A stretch of DNA of 8,049 bases from DATDGX01 sp036521875 (GCA_036521875.1 DATDGX010000093.1:1-8049), one strand, 5' to 3'; positions 1 to 7,177 are shown, counted from the stretch's first letter. The notes: generated by a model from the sequence alone, not told the origin. Translations and numbers: made by a program.

Positions 1-641
1 GGCTGCGCGCCGTCGAGGTCAACCTCGAACTTGGTGTTGCCGGTCACGGCGATCCGTTCATGGGGCGCACCCAGAATCGCGTAGCGCTGCGCGTCGGCCT
101 CGGACTGGGCGAGGATCAAGTCGGCGCATTCCAGCGCCGCGGTGAACAGCGAGCGCGCCATGAAGTAGCGGCGCACGGAGCGGCCTGAGATTCGTCCGTT
201 GATAATCGCGACGCGGGCGCCAAAGCGGCGCGACTCGACAAAGTAGTTCGGCCACAGTTCCGTCTCCGCGACGATGACCAGCTCCGGCCGGACCGCGCCG
301 AGGAACGCGTTAACCGTGTGCGCACAATCGAGCGGCGCCAGCGTCGCCGCGGCGATTCCCGCGATTCGCGCGCGCGCTGCGTCGCGCCCCGCCGCCGTCA
401 TGGTCGTCACCACCAGGGCGGCGTCCGGATGCTCGCGAAGCAATCCCAGGGCGACCGGCCGAATCGCTTCGATCTCGCCGACCGACGCGGCATGCATCCA
501 GATTCGCGGTGAGCCGGCCTGCGTGAGCGGCGCGACGTGGCCCAGGCGCTCGCGCCGATTCTGGGCGTCGGCGCCGCCCGCCGCAATCAGTGCGAATGGC
601 AGCGCGGGATACCACAGTGCGTTGTAGAGCCTGTTCAGCAT
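1..641 (-). CDS. waaA: 3-deoxy-D-manno-octulosonic acid (Kdo) transferase, 5' part, runs off left edge
   Basis: The enzyme transfers Kdo from CMP-Kdo to lipid IVA / lipid A at the cytoplasmic face of the inner membrane, the first step of LPS core assembly. The frame starts at ATG 641, directly behind an in-phase TGA, and 213 residues are visible; the family is usually a little over 400, so the C-terminal CMP-Kdo-binding domain is missing. Family motifs read in order: an N-terminal membrane-associating stretch (LYNALWYPAL, 5-14), HAASVGE (50-56) whose Glu56 corresponds to the catalytic base, TTMTAAGRD (79-87), PELVIVAETELWPN (119-132), INGRIS (147-152), AQSEADAQR (178-186) and GNTKF (201-205). 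It lies 101 bases downstream of msbA on the same strand and probably belongs to the lpxB-msbA-waaA operon. Whether it adds one or more Kdo units cannot be told. I see no frameshift. Identification is firm from the motifs. Confidence 0.95.
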   Translation of the reverse strand, partial: MLNRLYNALWYPALPFALIAAGGADAQNRRERLGHVAPLTQAGSPRIWMHAASVGEIEAIRPVALGLLREHPDAALVVTTMTAAGRDAARARIAGIAAATLAPLDCAHTVNAFLGAVRPELVIVAETELWPNYFVESRRFGARVAIINGRISGRSVRRYFMARSLFTAALECADLILAQSEADAQRYAILGAPHERIAVTGNTKFEVDLDGAQ

Positions 642-742
642 TCGTCATTCGTCGGCGTTATGGCGGATCTAGCGCGGCGCCGCGGCGAATCGAATTTGGA
701 ATTGTCAGTTGCTCGATGAGCAGTTCGGCGGCTGGTTGGTCA

Positions 743-2521
743 TCAGTTGATCAGGCCCGCGTTAGCCACCGCTTCCTCGGGCGACATGAACTGCAGGTCG
801 TAGAGCTTGCGATATTCCCGGCCGCGCGCGAACAGCTCGTCGTGGGTGCCTTCCTCGACGATTCGTCCATGCACGATAACGACGATACGATCGGCGCGGC
901 GCACGGTCGACAAGCGATGCGCGATCACCAGCGTGGTGCGGTTCTGCATCAGGCGCTCGAGCGCGTCCTGCACCAGGCGCTCCGACTCGGAGTCGAGCGA
1001 GGAGGTCGCCTCGTCGAGAATCAGGATCGGCGCGTCCTTCAGCAGCGCGCGCGCAATCGCGATACGCTGGCGCTCGCCGCCCGAGAGTCTCACGCCCAGC
1101 TCGCCAACCATGGTGTCGTAGCCGTTGGGGAGCCGCTGGATAAAGTCGTGGGCATTGGCGAGCTTGGCGGCGGCCGCGATACGGTCGAGGCTCTTGTCGG
1201 CCGCGCCGTATGCGATATTGGCGCGGATAGTGTCGTTGAACAAAAACGTGTGCTGGGTAACCAGGCCGATCTGCGCGCGCAGCGAGGCGAGGCGAATCTC
1301 GCGCACGTCGATTCCGTCGACCGCCAGGCGGCCTTCCTGCACGTCGTAGAAGCGCGGGATCAAATCGGCGAGCGTGGACTTGCCGCCGCCGCTCATTCCG
1401 ACCAGGGCGACCACGTTGCCGGCGGGAACCTCGAGATTGATGTTGTGCAGCACCCATTCCTCGCCATAGCGGAAGCTCACCTGCTCGAAGCGCAGGCTGT
1501 GCGAGCCGGGGCCAAGCTCGGCGCCGGCGGCGGGGTCGGGGACGTCGCTCGGCTGATCCATCATCTCGAAGACGCGCTCCGCCGCCGCGAGTCCCTGCTG
1601 GATGCTGTTGTTGGTCTTGGAAAGTTTTTTGAACGGGCTGTAGACGAACAGCATGGTGGCGAAGAAGCCCGCGAACGAGCCGGGGGTGCGCGCGCCCGAC
1701 ACCAGCGACGCGTTCGCATACCAGATGACCGCGACCACGGCGACCGCGCCCATCGCCTCGATCATGGGGCCGGTGAACGCCTTGATGCGCGCGACGCGCA
1801 TGTAGTAGCGGAACAGGCGGCGGAGTTCGGCTGCGAAGCGGCGCCGCTCGTAGTCTTCCATCCCGAACGCCTTGACCACGCGATTGCCCTGGAAGGTTTC
1901 CTGCAGCAGCGCCTGCAAACCTCCGAGCTGCTTCTGCGCGTTCTTGGTTTCCTTGCGCACCCGTTTTGAAAATCTCACGATCGGTCCGACCGTGAGCGGA
2001 AATCCGATGAAGGCGATCAACGCGAGTTGCCAGTCCATCACGAAGGCGGTCACGATCAGCGCGATCAGCGTCGCGCCGTCGCCGAAGATCGAGAAGGTGC
2101 CGCTGGTGACTCCCTGGATGGTGACGTTGACGTCGTTGATCACGCGGGAAACCATCACGCCGGTCGGAGTGCGGTTGAAGAAGCTCAGCGACTGGCGCTG
2201 CAGGCTCTCGTTCAAGTCGGAGCGCATGTCGAGCACGAGTTTCTGCGTGAGGAAGGCGGTCAGATAGTCGTCGGAAAAATTTCCGAACGCGCGCATCAGG
2301 AAGAGTCCCGCCAGCAGGATCGACAGCTTATGCAGGCTGACGATATTTTTCATGCTGGTGAGCTGATCGACGAATTGTTTGGTGATGAATGGAATTCCGG
2401 CGTTGGTGCCCGCCAGCAGCAGCATCGCCGCGGCCAGCATCACGATTTGCGGAAACAAGTACGGGCGCAGGTACTTGAGCAGCCGGCGCTGCATCGGGGT
2501 CACTGGGTTGCCTAGCTTCAC
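743..2521 (-). CDS. msbA: Lipid A export ABC transporter, fused permease/ATPase (MsbA type)
   Basis: This is a half-size ABC exporter of 592 residues (E. coli MsbA has 582) that as a homodimer flips lipid A-core across the inner membrane. The N-terminal half (about 20-320) is a six-helix exporter domain with hydrophobic stretches near 25-45, 66-80, 150-180 and 255-300. The ATPase half shows an A-loop Tyr352, Walker A GMSGGGKST (375-383), Q-loop Gln423, signature LSGGE (479-483), Walker B ILILD followed by Glu504, and H-loop His535; all catalytic residues are present. The start codon is GTG at 2521, overlapping the lpxB stop in a GTGA tetranucleotide, which points to translational coupling. 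Sequence alone could also fit a generic multidrug exporter, but the position between lpxB and waaA makes lipid A the likely substrate. The open frame on the opposite strand over this gene is a GC artefact. Confidence 0.92.
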   Translation of the reverse strand: MKLGNPVTPMQRRLLKYLRPYLFPQIVMLAAAMLLLAGTNAGIPFITKQFVDQLTSMKNIVSLHKLSILLAGLFLMRAFGNFSDDYLTAFLTQKLVLDMRSDLNESLQRQSLSFFNRTPTGVMVSRVINDVNVTIQGVTSGTFSIFGDGATLIALIVTAFVMDWQLALIAFIGFPLTVGPIVRFSKRVRKETKNAQKQLGGLQALLQETFQGNRVVKAFGMEDYERRRFAAELRRLFRYYMRVARIKAFTGPMIEAMGAVAVVAVIWYANASLVSGARTPGSFAGFFATMLFVYSPFKKLSKTNNSIQQGLAAAERVFEMMDQPSDVPDPAAGAELGPGSHSLRFEQVSFRYGEEWVLHNINLEVPAGNVVALVGMSGGGKSTLADLIPRFYDVQEGRLAVDGIDVREIRLASLRAQIGLVTQHTFLFNDTIRANIAYGAADKSLDRIAAAAKLANAHDFIQRLPNGYDTMVGELGVRLSGGERQRIAIARALLKDAPILILDEATSSLDSESERLVQDALERLMQNRTTLVIAHRLSTVRRADRIVVIVHGRIVEEGTHDELFARGREYRKLYDLQFMSPEEAVANAGLIN

Positions 2522-3708
2522 GCGATCATCTCCAGCGCCATGGCGGCGACGCGCGCGGCCGCTCCTGGAGCGCCCAAGCGCTCGCGCAGCGATCGCAGCG
2601 CGGCCTGCGTCTCGGCGCGGATGGTCTCGCCCAGCAGCGGTTCGGCGGCGCGCACGATGTTTCGCGCCGTGACTTGACCCTGGATCAGCTCGGGCACAAT
2701 TTGGCGTCCGGCCAGGATATTCGGCATCCCGACAAAATCAACTCCGGTAATGAGCATCCGGCCCAGAATATAGGTTAACGGCGACACTTTGTAGGCAATC
2801 ACCATCGGGCACGCGAGCAGCGCGGTCTCCAGCGTCGCGGTGCCCGAGGTAACAAGTGCGAGCTCGCTCGCGGCGATAATACTATAGGTATCGCCCTCGA
2901 CTATACGCACACCTTCGAGGTTTGTTCGCCCCACCTTGTCAACCTGGTCGCTCTCGAGCGTCGGCGCCAGCGCCAGCACCGGAACCAGTCCGTGGTCGCG
3001 AGCGAGCACTCGCGCTGCCTCGATCATCGGACGCAGCAGGTAGCGAATCTCGGCGCGGCGGCTGCCGGGCAGAATCGCGAGCAGCCGCGCGCCGGGCGCG
3101 ATACCGTGACGCTTGAGCGTCGCGGCGCGATCCTGCGCGGGCTTCACGCGGTCGAGCAATGGATGGCCGACGAAACTTACGCGGTCGCCGGCGGGCGCGA
3201 ACAGTTCCGCCTCGAACGGCAACACCACGGCAAGGCGGTCGGCGCGTTCGACGAGCTTGCCGACTCGGCCGCGCCGCCACGCCCATACTTGCGGCGTGAT
3301 GTAGTAGAGCACCGGCACGCCCGCGCGCTTCGCCACGCCGGAGAGAATCAGGTTGAACTCCGCGTAGTCGATCAGGATCACGAGGCCGGGCTTTTCGCGG
3401 CGGATGATTCTGCGCAGCGCGCCGAACGCGCGGACCGTGCGCGTGAACGTCGAAGCGAGCTCGGAGAGGCCGAGTCCGTGGATGTCTTCCGTCTTGACCA
3501 GCGCGCGCACGCCGGCCGCGCGCATCCGCTCGCCGGCGATCCCGAACAGATCGCATCGGGGGTCGCGCGCGAGGATTTCGCGCGCGAGGTCGCCGCCGTG
3601 AAGATCGCCGGACGCCTCGCCCGCGACGATCATGATGCGGCGCGCACGCGCCCGCGCGGGAGCAAGCGTGCCGCGCGGTTCAGGGGCGGTCTGGCTATCC
3701 GGACGCAT
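2518..3708 (-). CDS. lpxB: Lipid-A-disaccharide synthase
   Basis: A GT-B glycosyltransferase (GT19) of 396 residues that joins UDP-2,3-diacylglucosamine and lipid X to give the tetra-acyl disaccharide 1-phosphate on the cytoplasmic side of the inner membrane. Visible family motifs: VAGEASGDLHGG (28-39), GIAGERMRAAGV (56-67), DIHGLGLSE (75-83), IDYAEFNL (113-120), YYITPQVWAWRRGR (135-148), FVGHPLLD (179-186), ILPGSRRAEI (212-221) and TSGTATLETALL (287-298), the last two in the nucleotide-sugar-binding half. The ATG at 3708 gives about 23 residues ahead of the conserved beta strand, longer than usual; an in-frame ATG at 3633 would start at the conserved block but remove the strand's first residues. 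Neither has a clear Shine-Dalgarno. Only 60 bases separate it from the end of copD, so it may be read from the copper genes or have its own weak promoter in that gap. Confidence 0.95.
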   Translation of the reverse strand: MRPDSQTAPEPRGTLAPARARARRIMIVAGEASGDLHGGDLAREILARDPRCDLFGIAGERMRAAGVRALVKTEDIHGLGLSELASTFTRTVRAFGALRRIIRREKPGLVILIDYAEFNLILSGVAKRAGVPVLYYITPQVWAWRRGRVGKLVERADRLAVVLPFEAELFAPAGDRVSFVGHPLLDRVKPAQDRAATLKRHGIAPGARLLAILPGSRRAEIRYLLRPMIEAARVLARDHGLVPVLALAPTLESDQVDKVGRTNLEGVRIVEGDTYSIIAASELALVTSGTATLETALLACPMVIAYKVSPLTYILGRMLITGVDFVGMPNILAGRQIVPELIQGQVTARNIVRAAEPLLGETIRAETQAALRSLRERLGAPGAAARVAAMALEMIA

Positions 3709-3768
3709 CGTTGGAATTCTGATCGATTTTGCGGTAGCACTCCACAGGGGCTGGAACGAATTGTGGAT

Positions 3769-4653
3769 CTAGTGCGGGGGAGGGGAGTTGGCGAGCAATG
3801 CCGACCATCCGAGCACCGCAATCAGCAGTGCGCATTCGGCGGCGACGCTGCGCAGCAGAACTGCCTGCGTGCAGCCTTCCTCGATCGCGGGCATCACGCG
3901 ATAGCGATGGTATCCCGCCAGCATCAGGACCGGCGCGAGCGTTGCGAGCTTCCAGAGCAGTATGCGGCCATAGAGCGAGTTGATGAGCAGGCTCGCGTCG
4001 AGTCCGAGCGCCTGGTAGCCGTTGTAGAGTCCCGTAACAATCACCACCAGCAGTGACGCGCCGGCGATATGCGAGACGCTCCGCGCCGCATCCCCGATCC
4101 ATTCGCGCGGCGCGCCACCCAGGGTTCCGCTGAGCACGAGCCCGGCGAGCGCTCCGAGCCACGCGCCGGCGGCCAGTTCGTGCGCGACATAGACCGCGAC
4201 CGCCACAGCGCCATGGTCGATCGCGTGGCTGCCGAGCGCCTGCAAGACCAGGATCGCGGCGGAGAGCGCGCAGATCAAAATGGTCCTGATCATAGTGCTT
4301 CGGGTTCTGACGGAGACGCGCGCCAGTGTTGCCGCGAAGAGCAATCCGGTCAGCGGGATTTGCCAGATAAAGAGCCGTCCGGCGTGAGTCCCGGTCAACA
4401 CCTCATGAACGAGCGGTACCGCCTGCAGGAGTGATACTTCCGCCATCGCGGCGGTTTCGACCAGCAATTGTAGCGGGCACAGCAGCAGCACTGCTGCCGC
4501 GAGCGATCGCCAGAGACTTACCAGGACCTCGAGGGCACGCTGGCTGCCACGATTCTCCGCGGCTACGAGTGCGAAGAGCGAGGTGCCGAACAGAGACGCG
4601 ATCGCGGCCACCAACGGCCATCCGACGCCCGCGGCCTCGTAGAGCGAGCTCAC
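3769..4653 (-). CDS. copD: CopD-family copper resistance/import membrane protein
   Basis: A polytopic inner-membrane protein of 294 residues with about eight hydrophobic segments (near 11-31, 49-66, 98-114, 122-141, 149-174, 195-212, 229-248, 268-287). Members of this family (CopD/PcoD, also YcnJ C-terminal part) work with periplasmic CopC in copper uptake or homeostasis. Landmarks typical of the family are the TGTHAGRLFIWQIPL stretch (87-101), HELAAGAWLGAL (158-169), GLYNGYQALG (208-217) and YGRILLWKLATL (228-239). The start is GTG at 4653, inside a GTGA overlap with the copC stop; a longer frame back to 4725 exists but would read through copC with no membrane logic. His143, His147 and His158 are possible metal ligands. 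The product ends at TAG 3769. Family assignment is good; the direction of copper movement is not shown by the sequence. Confidence 0.85.
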   Translation of the reverse strand: MSSLYEAAGVGWPLVAAIASLFGTSLFALVAAENRGSQRALEVLVSLWRSLAAAVLLLCPLQLLVETAAMAEVSLLQAVPLVHEVLTGTHAGRLFIWQIPLTGLLFAATLARVSVRTRSTMIRTILICALSAAILVLQALGSHAIDHGAVAVAVYVAHELAAGAWLGALAGLVLSGTLGGAPREWIGDAARSVSHIAGASLLVVIVTGLYNGYQALGLDASLLINSLYGRILLWKLATLAPVLMLAGYHRYRVMPAIEEGCTQAVLLRSVAAECALLIAVLGWSALLANSPPPH

Positions 4654-5144
4654 GGTTTCGGCGCGGCGACCGTGAAGGCATAGAAGCCTTGCGTGCGATG
4701 GCCGTCTTCGGCGACCACGCTCCATTTCACCGTGTACGAGCCGGCGGCAATCGGCTTCAGCTTGACGGACAGTTGATGGCGATCGGTGCCGACAACGGGT
4801 TTGCCGCTGGTTACGTCGTCACCGGAGCCGTCAAGCACCTTGAGCGTCGCGAACATCGCCTCGATCCGATCATCGAAACGAATCACCACGCTTTGCGGCG
4901 CCGAGTTGACAGTTGCGCCGTCGCCGGGTTGCTCGGAGACCGGCGAGGCGTGCGCGAGGGCGCGCCGCGACAACAAGATCATCAAACCGATGACCATCGT
5001 GGATGCAAGTGAGGGGGCGCGCGCGAGGTTCAAGTCCGTCCCGCTATGGCGAGGAGCCCGGCGAACAATCTCTCGATGGAATGCGTCGAATTCAATCGCG
5101 GCCTCGAATCGAACAGGGGCTGGCGGGTTAGCGCGGATTTTCAC
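4650..5144 (-). CDS. copC: CopC-family periplasmic copper-binding protein
   Basis: A small exported beta-sandwich protein that binds Cu(II) in the periplasm and is thought to pass it to CopD. The mature part starts at His65 after a signal ending SRRALA, giving HASPVSEQPGDG, the usual CopC N-terminus; the N-terminal His with Asp147 and His149 in EDGHRTQGF matches the Cu(II) site of the family. Other family marks are VVIRFDDRIE (86-95) and SYTVKWSVVAEDGH (136-149). There is almost no Met in the mature part, so the separate Met-rich Cu(I) site of PcoC is absent. The start is uncertain: the longest frame begins at GTG 5144 and gives an odd 49-residue lead, ATG 4997 gives a signal without a basic n-region, and TTG 5033, behind a GGGACGGA stretch, would give a 27-residue signal peptide of normal form. 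The C-terminus overlaps the copD start by four bases. Confidence 0.85.
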   Translation of the reverse strand: MKIRANPPAPVRFEAAIEFDAFHREIVRRAPRHSGTDLNLARAPSLASTMVIGLMILLSRRALAHASPVSEQPGDGATVNSAPQSVVIRFDDRIEAMFATLKVLDGSGDDVTSGKPVVGTDRHQLSVKLKPIAAGSYTVKWSVVAEDGHRTQGFYAFTVAAPKP

Positions 5145-5187
5145 GCGGACTTTCTGTGAGTAGCGTGCATCGCCGGATTATCTGCGG

Positions 5188-5208
5188 CCGCGCCATGCTG
5201 TGGCGCGG
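5188..5208. repeat. Inverted repeat, 8-bp arms, 5-base loop
   Basis: The arms CCGCGCCA and TGGCGCGG pair perfectly around a TGCTG loop. No T-run follows on either strand, so a terminator is unlikely. It lies 44 bases upstream of the longest copC frame and could be an operator or a leader hairpin; GC-rich context makes chance possible. Confidence 0.45.
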
Positions 5209-5267
5209 AATGCCCGGGAGGCAGATGATTTCGGCTGGGTCGTGGTCCTTGTGGGTTGAAGTCGCTT

Positions 5268-5289
5268 GCCGCAACAATCGCCTTGCGGC
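5268..5289. repeat. Inverted repeat GCCGCAA-N8-TTGCGGC
   Basis: Perfect 7-bp arms separated by eight bases, with 22-bp overall length and centre-to-centre spacing of 15 bases, about one and a half helical turns. The arms contain A/T positions, so this is less trivially explained by GC richness than the hairpin to its left. An operator for a dimeric regulator is a reasonable guess; no regulator gene is in the window. Confidence 0.4.
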
Positions 5290-5292
5290 CGG

Positions 5293-5310
5293 CGTGTCAG
5301 GCGCGACACG
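5293..5310. repeat. Inverted repeat CGTGTC-N6-GACACG
   Basis: Perfect 6-bp arms with a six-base spacer, starting four bases after the neighbouring inverted repeat. The two together form a compact palindromic cluster about 90 to 130 bases upstream of the patatin-like ATG. Function unknown. Confidence 0.35.
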
Positions 5311-5386
5311 TGCGAGCGGCGGCCGTCGGGCAGTGATGGGCAAAACGCTCTCGCAGCCTAATCGATGTTGTTCGTTGCGATCAAAC

Positions 5387-5394
5387 AGGGGGGG
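5387..5394 (+). promoter_or_regulatory. Shine-Dalgarno-like run AGGGGGGG
   Basis: A purine run matching the anti-Shine-Dalgarno sequence, with AGGG about eight bases ahead of ATG 5399. Together with the MKKTN start and signal peptide it decides the start of the patatin-like gene against the longer open frame from 5156. Confidence 0.55.
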
Positions 5395-5398
5395 CGCA

Positions 5399-6472
5399 AT
5401 GAAAAAAACCAACCTACATGGCGAACAGTCCTTTGCGATCGGGAGGCGCGAGTTAGTGCTGGGATTGCTGGGGACGAGCGCCGCTGTGCTTCTTTCGCCG
5501 CGGCTGGCATTCGCGCAGACTTCGGCCAACTCCGCGACTGTCCAGCCAAAAGTGGTCTTTAGTGACAATCTGTCGATCCCTATTCCTGCTGATCCATCAT
5601 CGGAAGAGGCAAGGACAGAGCATTGGTGCTTGGTGGTGGCGGCGAGTATTTCGCTGCCTGGATGCTCGGTTTCGCTTATGGCCTCAATGCCAACGGGGTG
5701 CCGTACGAAATACCCGAAATTATTGTCGGTACTTCGGCCCGGATCGGTGGTTGGCAGCGCAATCGCGGGCAGTCATCTCAGGCGGCTGACAAAAGAGTTT
5801 GATTTCTTTGGCAGCTTTCCAAAGATCCTGGCTGCCCTGGTGCCAACGGCTACGCCCAATCCGAGCGAAATTCGCGCCCGCGAGCTCTGTCAAATCGCCC
5901 GCGACGCCAGCATCGAGACAATCCAGTCGATTGGCCGCGGTGCAATGGCCGCAAAAAATCCTCCGGTCTCCAAGCTTCAAGACATGATCGAAGTTTTGAC
6001 CGGTAATCATTCGTGGCCAAGCCAGAAGTTTCATGCGACGACGATGGACTGTTACTCGGGCGAGAGGCTGGTTGTTTCAGAAGCGAACCAGATCCCGATC
6101 TCCCACGCAGCCTCGGCCAGCATGTCTCTGCCCGGCATCTTTGGACCAACGTGGATCGACGACCGGATTTGCATGGACGGTGGAATGAGTTCAAGCAGCA
6201 CTCATTCCGACCTGGTGGCTGGGGCGAAGCGAGCCCTGGTGGTATCGCTGACCGACGGATCGAGCGGAAGCGGTCCGCGCTTTTCGAATATTCCGGACGC
6301 TATTCAACAAGAGCTCAGGGATCTCGAGGCATCGGGAACCAGGGCGCTTCTGATCGCCGCCAACCCAGGTCAGGTGAACCTGGTTTCGCCCGCCGAGATT
6401 GGCCCCGCACTGAGAGCGGGAAACGACCGCGCGGTCAAAGAAGCTGAGCGTGTGAAAGCGTTCTGGGCTTGA
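5399..6472 (+). CDS. Exported patatin-like phospholipase, active-site block displaced by two compensating frameshifts
   Basis: The 357-residue frame encodes a patatin-family (Ser-Asp dyad) lipid acyl hydrolase, expected to act outside the cytoplasm. The N-terminus has a twin-arginine-like signal (IGRRELVLGLLG at 14-25, hydrophobic core, cleavage after AFA at 39). Patatin features in frame are GSVVGSAIAG (115-124), KFHATTMDCYSGERLVVS (210-227), ASASMSLPGIFGP (238-250) and the catalytic MDGGM with Asp260, followed by GAKRALVVSL (275-284). Residues about 66-114 look like nothing, but the next frame over the same bases reads ALVLGGGGEYFAAWMLGFAY and then IIVGTSA, the missing oxyanion loop and serine elbow. 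Dropping one C from 5738-5740 joins GTSA to GSVVG. As written the enzyme has no nucleophile Ser, so it is a pseudogene, an assembly error or a recoded gene. It is on the strand opposite to all complete neighbours, visibly lower in GC, and ends 10 bases before the convergent SCO1 gene. Confidence 0.82.
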   Translation: MKKTNLHGEQSFAIGRRELVLGLLGTSAAVLLSPRLAFAQTSANSATVQPKVVFSDNLSIPIPADPSSEEARTEHWCLVVAASISLPGCSVSLMASMPTGCRTKYPKLLSVLRPGSVVGSAIAGSHLRRLTKEFDFFGSFPKILAALVPTATPNPSEIRARELCQIARDASIETIQSIGRGAMAAKNPPVSKLQDMIEVLTGNHSWPSQKFHATTMDCYSGERLVVSEANQIPISHAASASMSLPGIFGPTWIDDRICMDGGMSSSSTHSDLVAGAKRALVVSLTDGSSGSGPRFSNIPDAIQQELRDLEASGTRALLIAANPGQVNLVSPAEIGPALRAGNDRAVKEAERVKAFWA

Positions 6473-6482
6473 GGCCGGCCCG

Positions 6483-7175
6483 CTAGCTGCGCGCGAGCGA
6501 ACGATCGATGTCGTCTGCGACGGCGCTCGGGCTGACCTCGAGCGCGTTGTATTGACGAACCTGATGGCCGTCGGGGCCGAGCAGGAAGGCGGAAATGGTG
6601 TGCGTGATGGAGCCGTCCTCGCCGCGCTCGCGCTTGATATTGAAGCGCGCGAGCACGTTTGCGATTTGCGCCGGCGTCCCGGTCAGGAACAGCCATCCGC
6701 GATCGTTGGCCCCTTCGCGCTCGGCGTATTTGAGCAGCTCGGCGGGATGATCGCGCTCGGGGTCGAGCGTGATCGAAACAATTTTTACTTTGGTGCCGAG
6801 CGCCGGACCGAGCGTGCGCGCGATTGCCGCCATCTTCGCCGTGAGCATCGGGCAGGTCGACGCGCATGACGTGTAAATGAAATCGACCAGTATCGGTTGG
6901 CCCTTGAGCGAGGCGAGCGAGATGGAGTGGCCGTGTTGATCGACGAGCGTGACGCTTGGCAGGCAATCGTTGGTGTTGGCAGCCGGATAGGAACCCTTGG
7001 CCTCCGCGCCGTGGCATGCGGCGAGCGCGAAAGTTGCGGCCAGCGTGATGATCAATGCAACGAAGGCGGTCGCGGCGGCGGAAAATCGCTTCGGGGTCAC
7101 GGACAGCGATGCTCGAGGGTCAGGCTGGATGAGGAGCGGCATTTCGCGGCAGCGGCAAAGGTGGTTCGCAGTCAT
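6483..7175 (-). CDS. SCO1/SenC/PrrC-family copper chaperone lipoprotein
   Basis: A thioredoxin-fold protein of 230 residues. The family delivers copper to, or reduces the CuA site of, cytochrome c oxidase, and may also protect against redox stress. The metal site is complete: Cys104 and Cys108 in YTSCASTCPM, and His192 in DGSITHTISAFLLGPDG. Other family marks are QPILVDFIYTSC (93-104), VKIVSITLDPERDHP (130-144) and GWLFLTGT (160-167). A hydrophobic segment (33-53) ends in the lipobox LAAC with Cys54, so the protein is probably a periplasm-facing lipoprotein. Three starts are possible: ATG 7175, ATG 7142 and GTG 7100; the GTG would give the shortest, cleanest lipoprotein signal (MTPKRFSAAATAFV), but none has a clear ribosome site. 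It follows the DUF2318 gene by 43 bases and was probably once contiguous with copC-copD. Confidence 0.92.
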   Translation of the reverse strand: MTANHLCRCREMPLLIQPDPRASLSVTPKRFSAAATAFVALIITLAATFALAACHGAEAKGSYPAANTNDCLPSVTLVDQHGHSISLASLKGQPILVDFIYTSCASTCPMLTAKMAAIARTLGPALGTKVKIVSITLDPERDHPAELLKYAEREGANDRGWLFLTGTPAQIANVLARFNIKRERGEDGSITHTISAFLLGPDGHQVRQYNALEVSPSAVADDIDRSLARS

Positions 7176-7177
7176 CT

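Larger units (their letters stand above)
5145..5398. promoter_or_regulatory. Divergent intergenic region between copC and the patatin-like gene
   Basis: About 250 bases that must hold the promoters for copC-copD (leftward) and the patatin-like gene (rightward). One plus-strand frame stays open through it from 5156, but its translation is rich in Arg, Gly and Cys, matches nothing I recognise and precedes a good signal peptide, so I read it as non-coding. Three perfect inverted repeats lie here and are listed separately. I could not place a convincing -35/-10 pair in either direction. If copC really begins at 5033 or 4997 this region is longer on the left. Confidence 0.5.

Noticed and set aside
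673..684. 12-bp perfect palindrome CGCGGCGCCGCG in the msbA-waaA gap
   Set aside because: Made only of G and C in GC-rich DNA, no loop and no T-run; likely chance rather than a terminator or operator.
590..1969. Long plus-strand open frame (about 459 codons) over msbA
   Set aside because: It lies antisense to a gene with all ABC transporter motifs, and its translation is low-complexity Arg/Ala/Asp/His-rich, as expected for the complement of GC-rich coding DNA.
2992..4056. Plus-strand open frame (about 354 codons) over lpxB and the end of copD
   Set aside because: Antisense to two well-identified genes, spans their intergenic gap, and has no recognisable domain or membrane pattern.
4905..4910. 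TTGACA resembling a plus-strand -35 box
   Set aside because: It lies inside copC on the opposite strand, with no -10 match at proper spacing and no plus-strand gene downstream nearby.
5156..5398. Upstream extension of the patatin-like frame by 81 codons
   Set aside because: The frame is open but would bury a proper Tat-like signal peptide; ATG 5399 has a strong ribosome-site-like run and a typical MKK start.
5128..5568. Minus-strand open frame of 146 codons opposite the patatin 5' region
   Set aside because: Composition and lack of motifs fit a shadow of the plus-strand gene and the intergenic region; it would also overlap the copC start.
6473..6482. Possible bidirectional terminator between the convergent patatin-like and SCO1 genes
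   Set aside because: Only 10 bases separate the stops; the GGCCGGCC palindrome nearby has no loop or T-tract.
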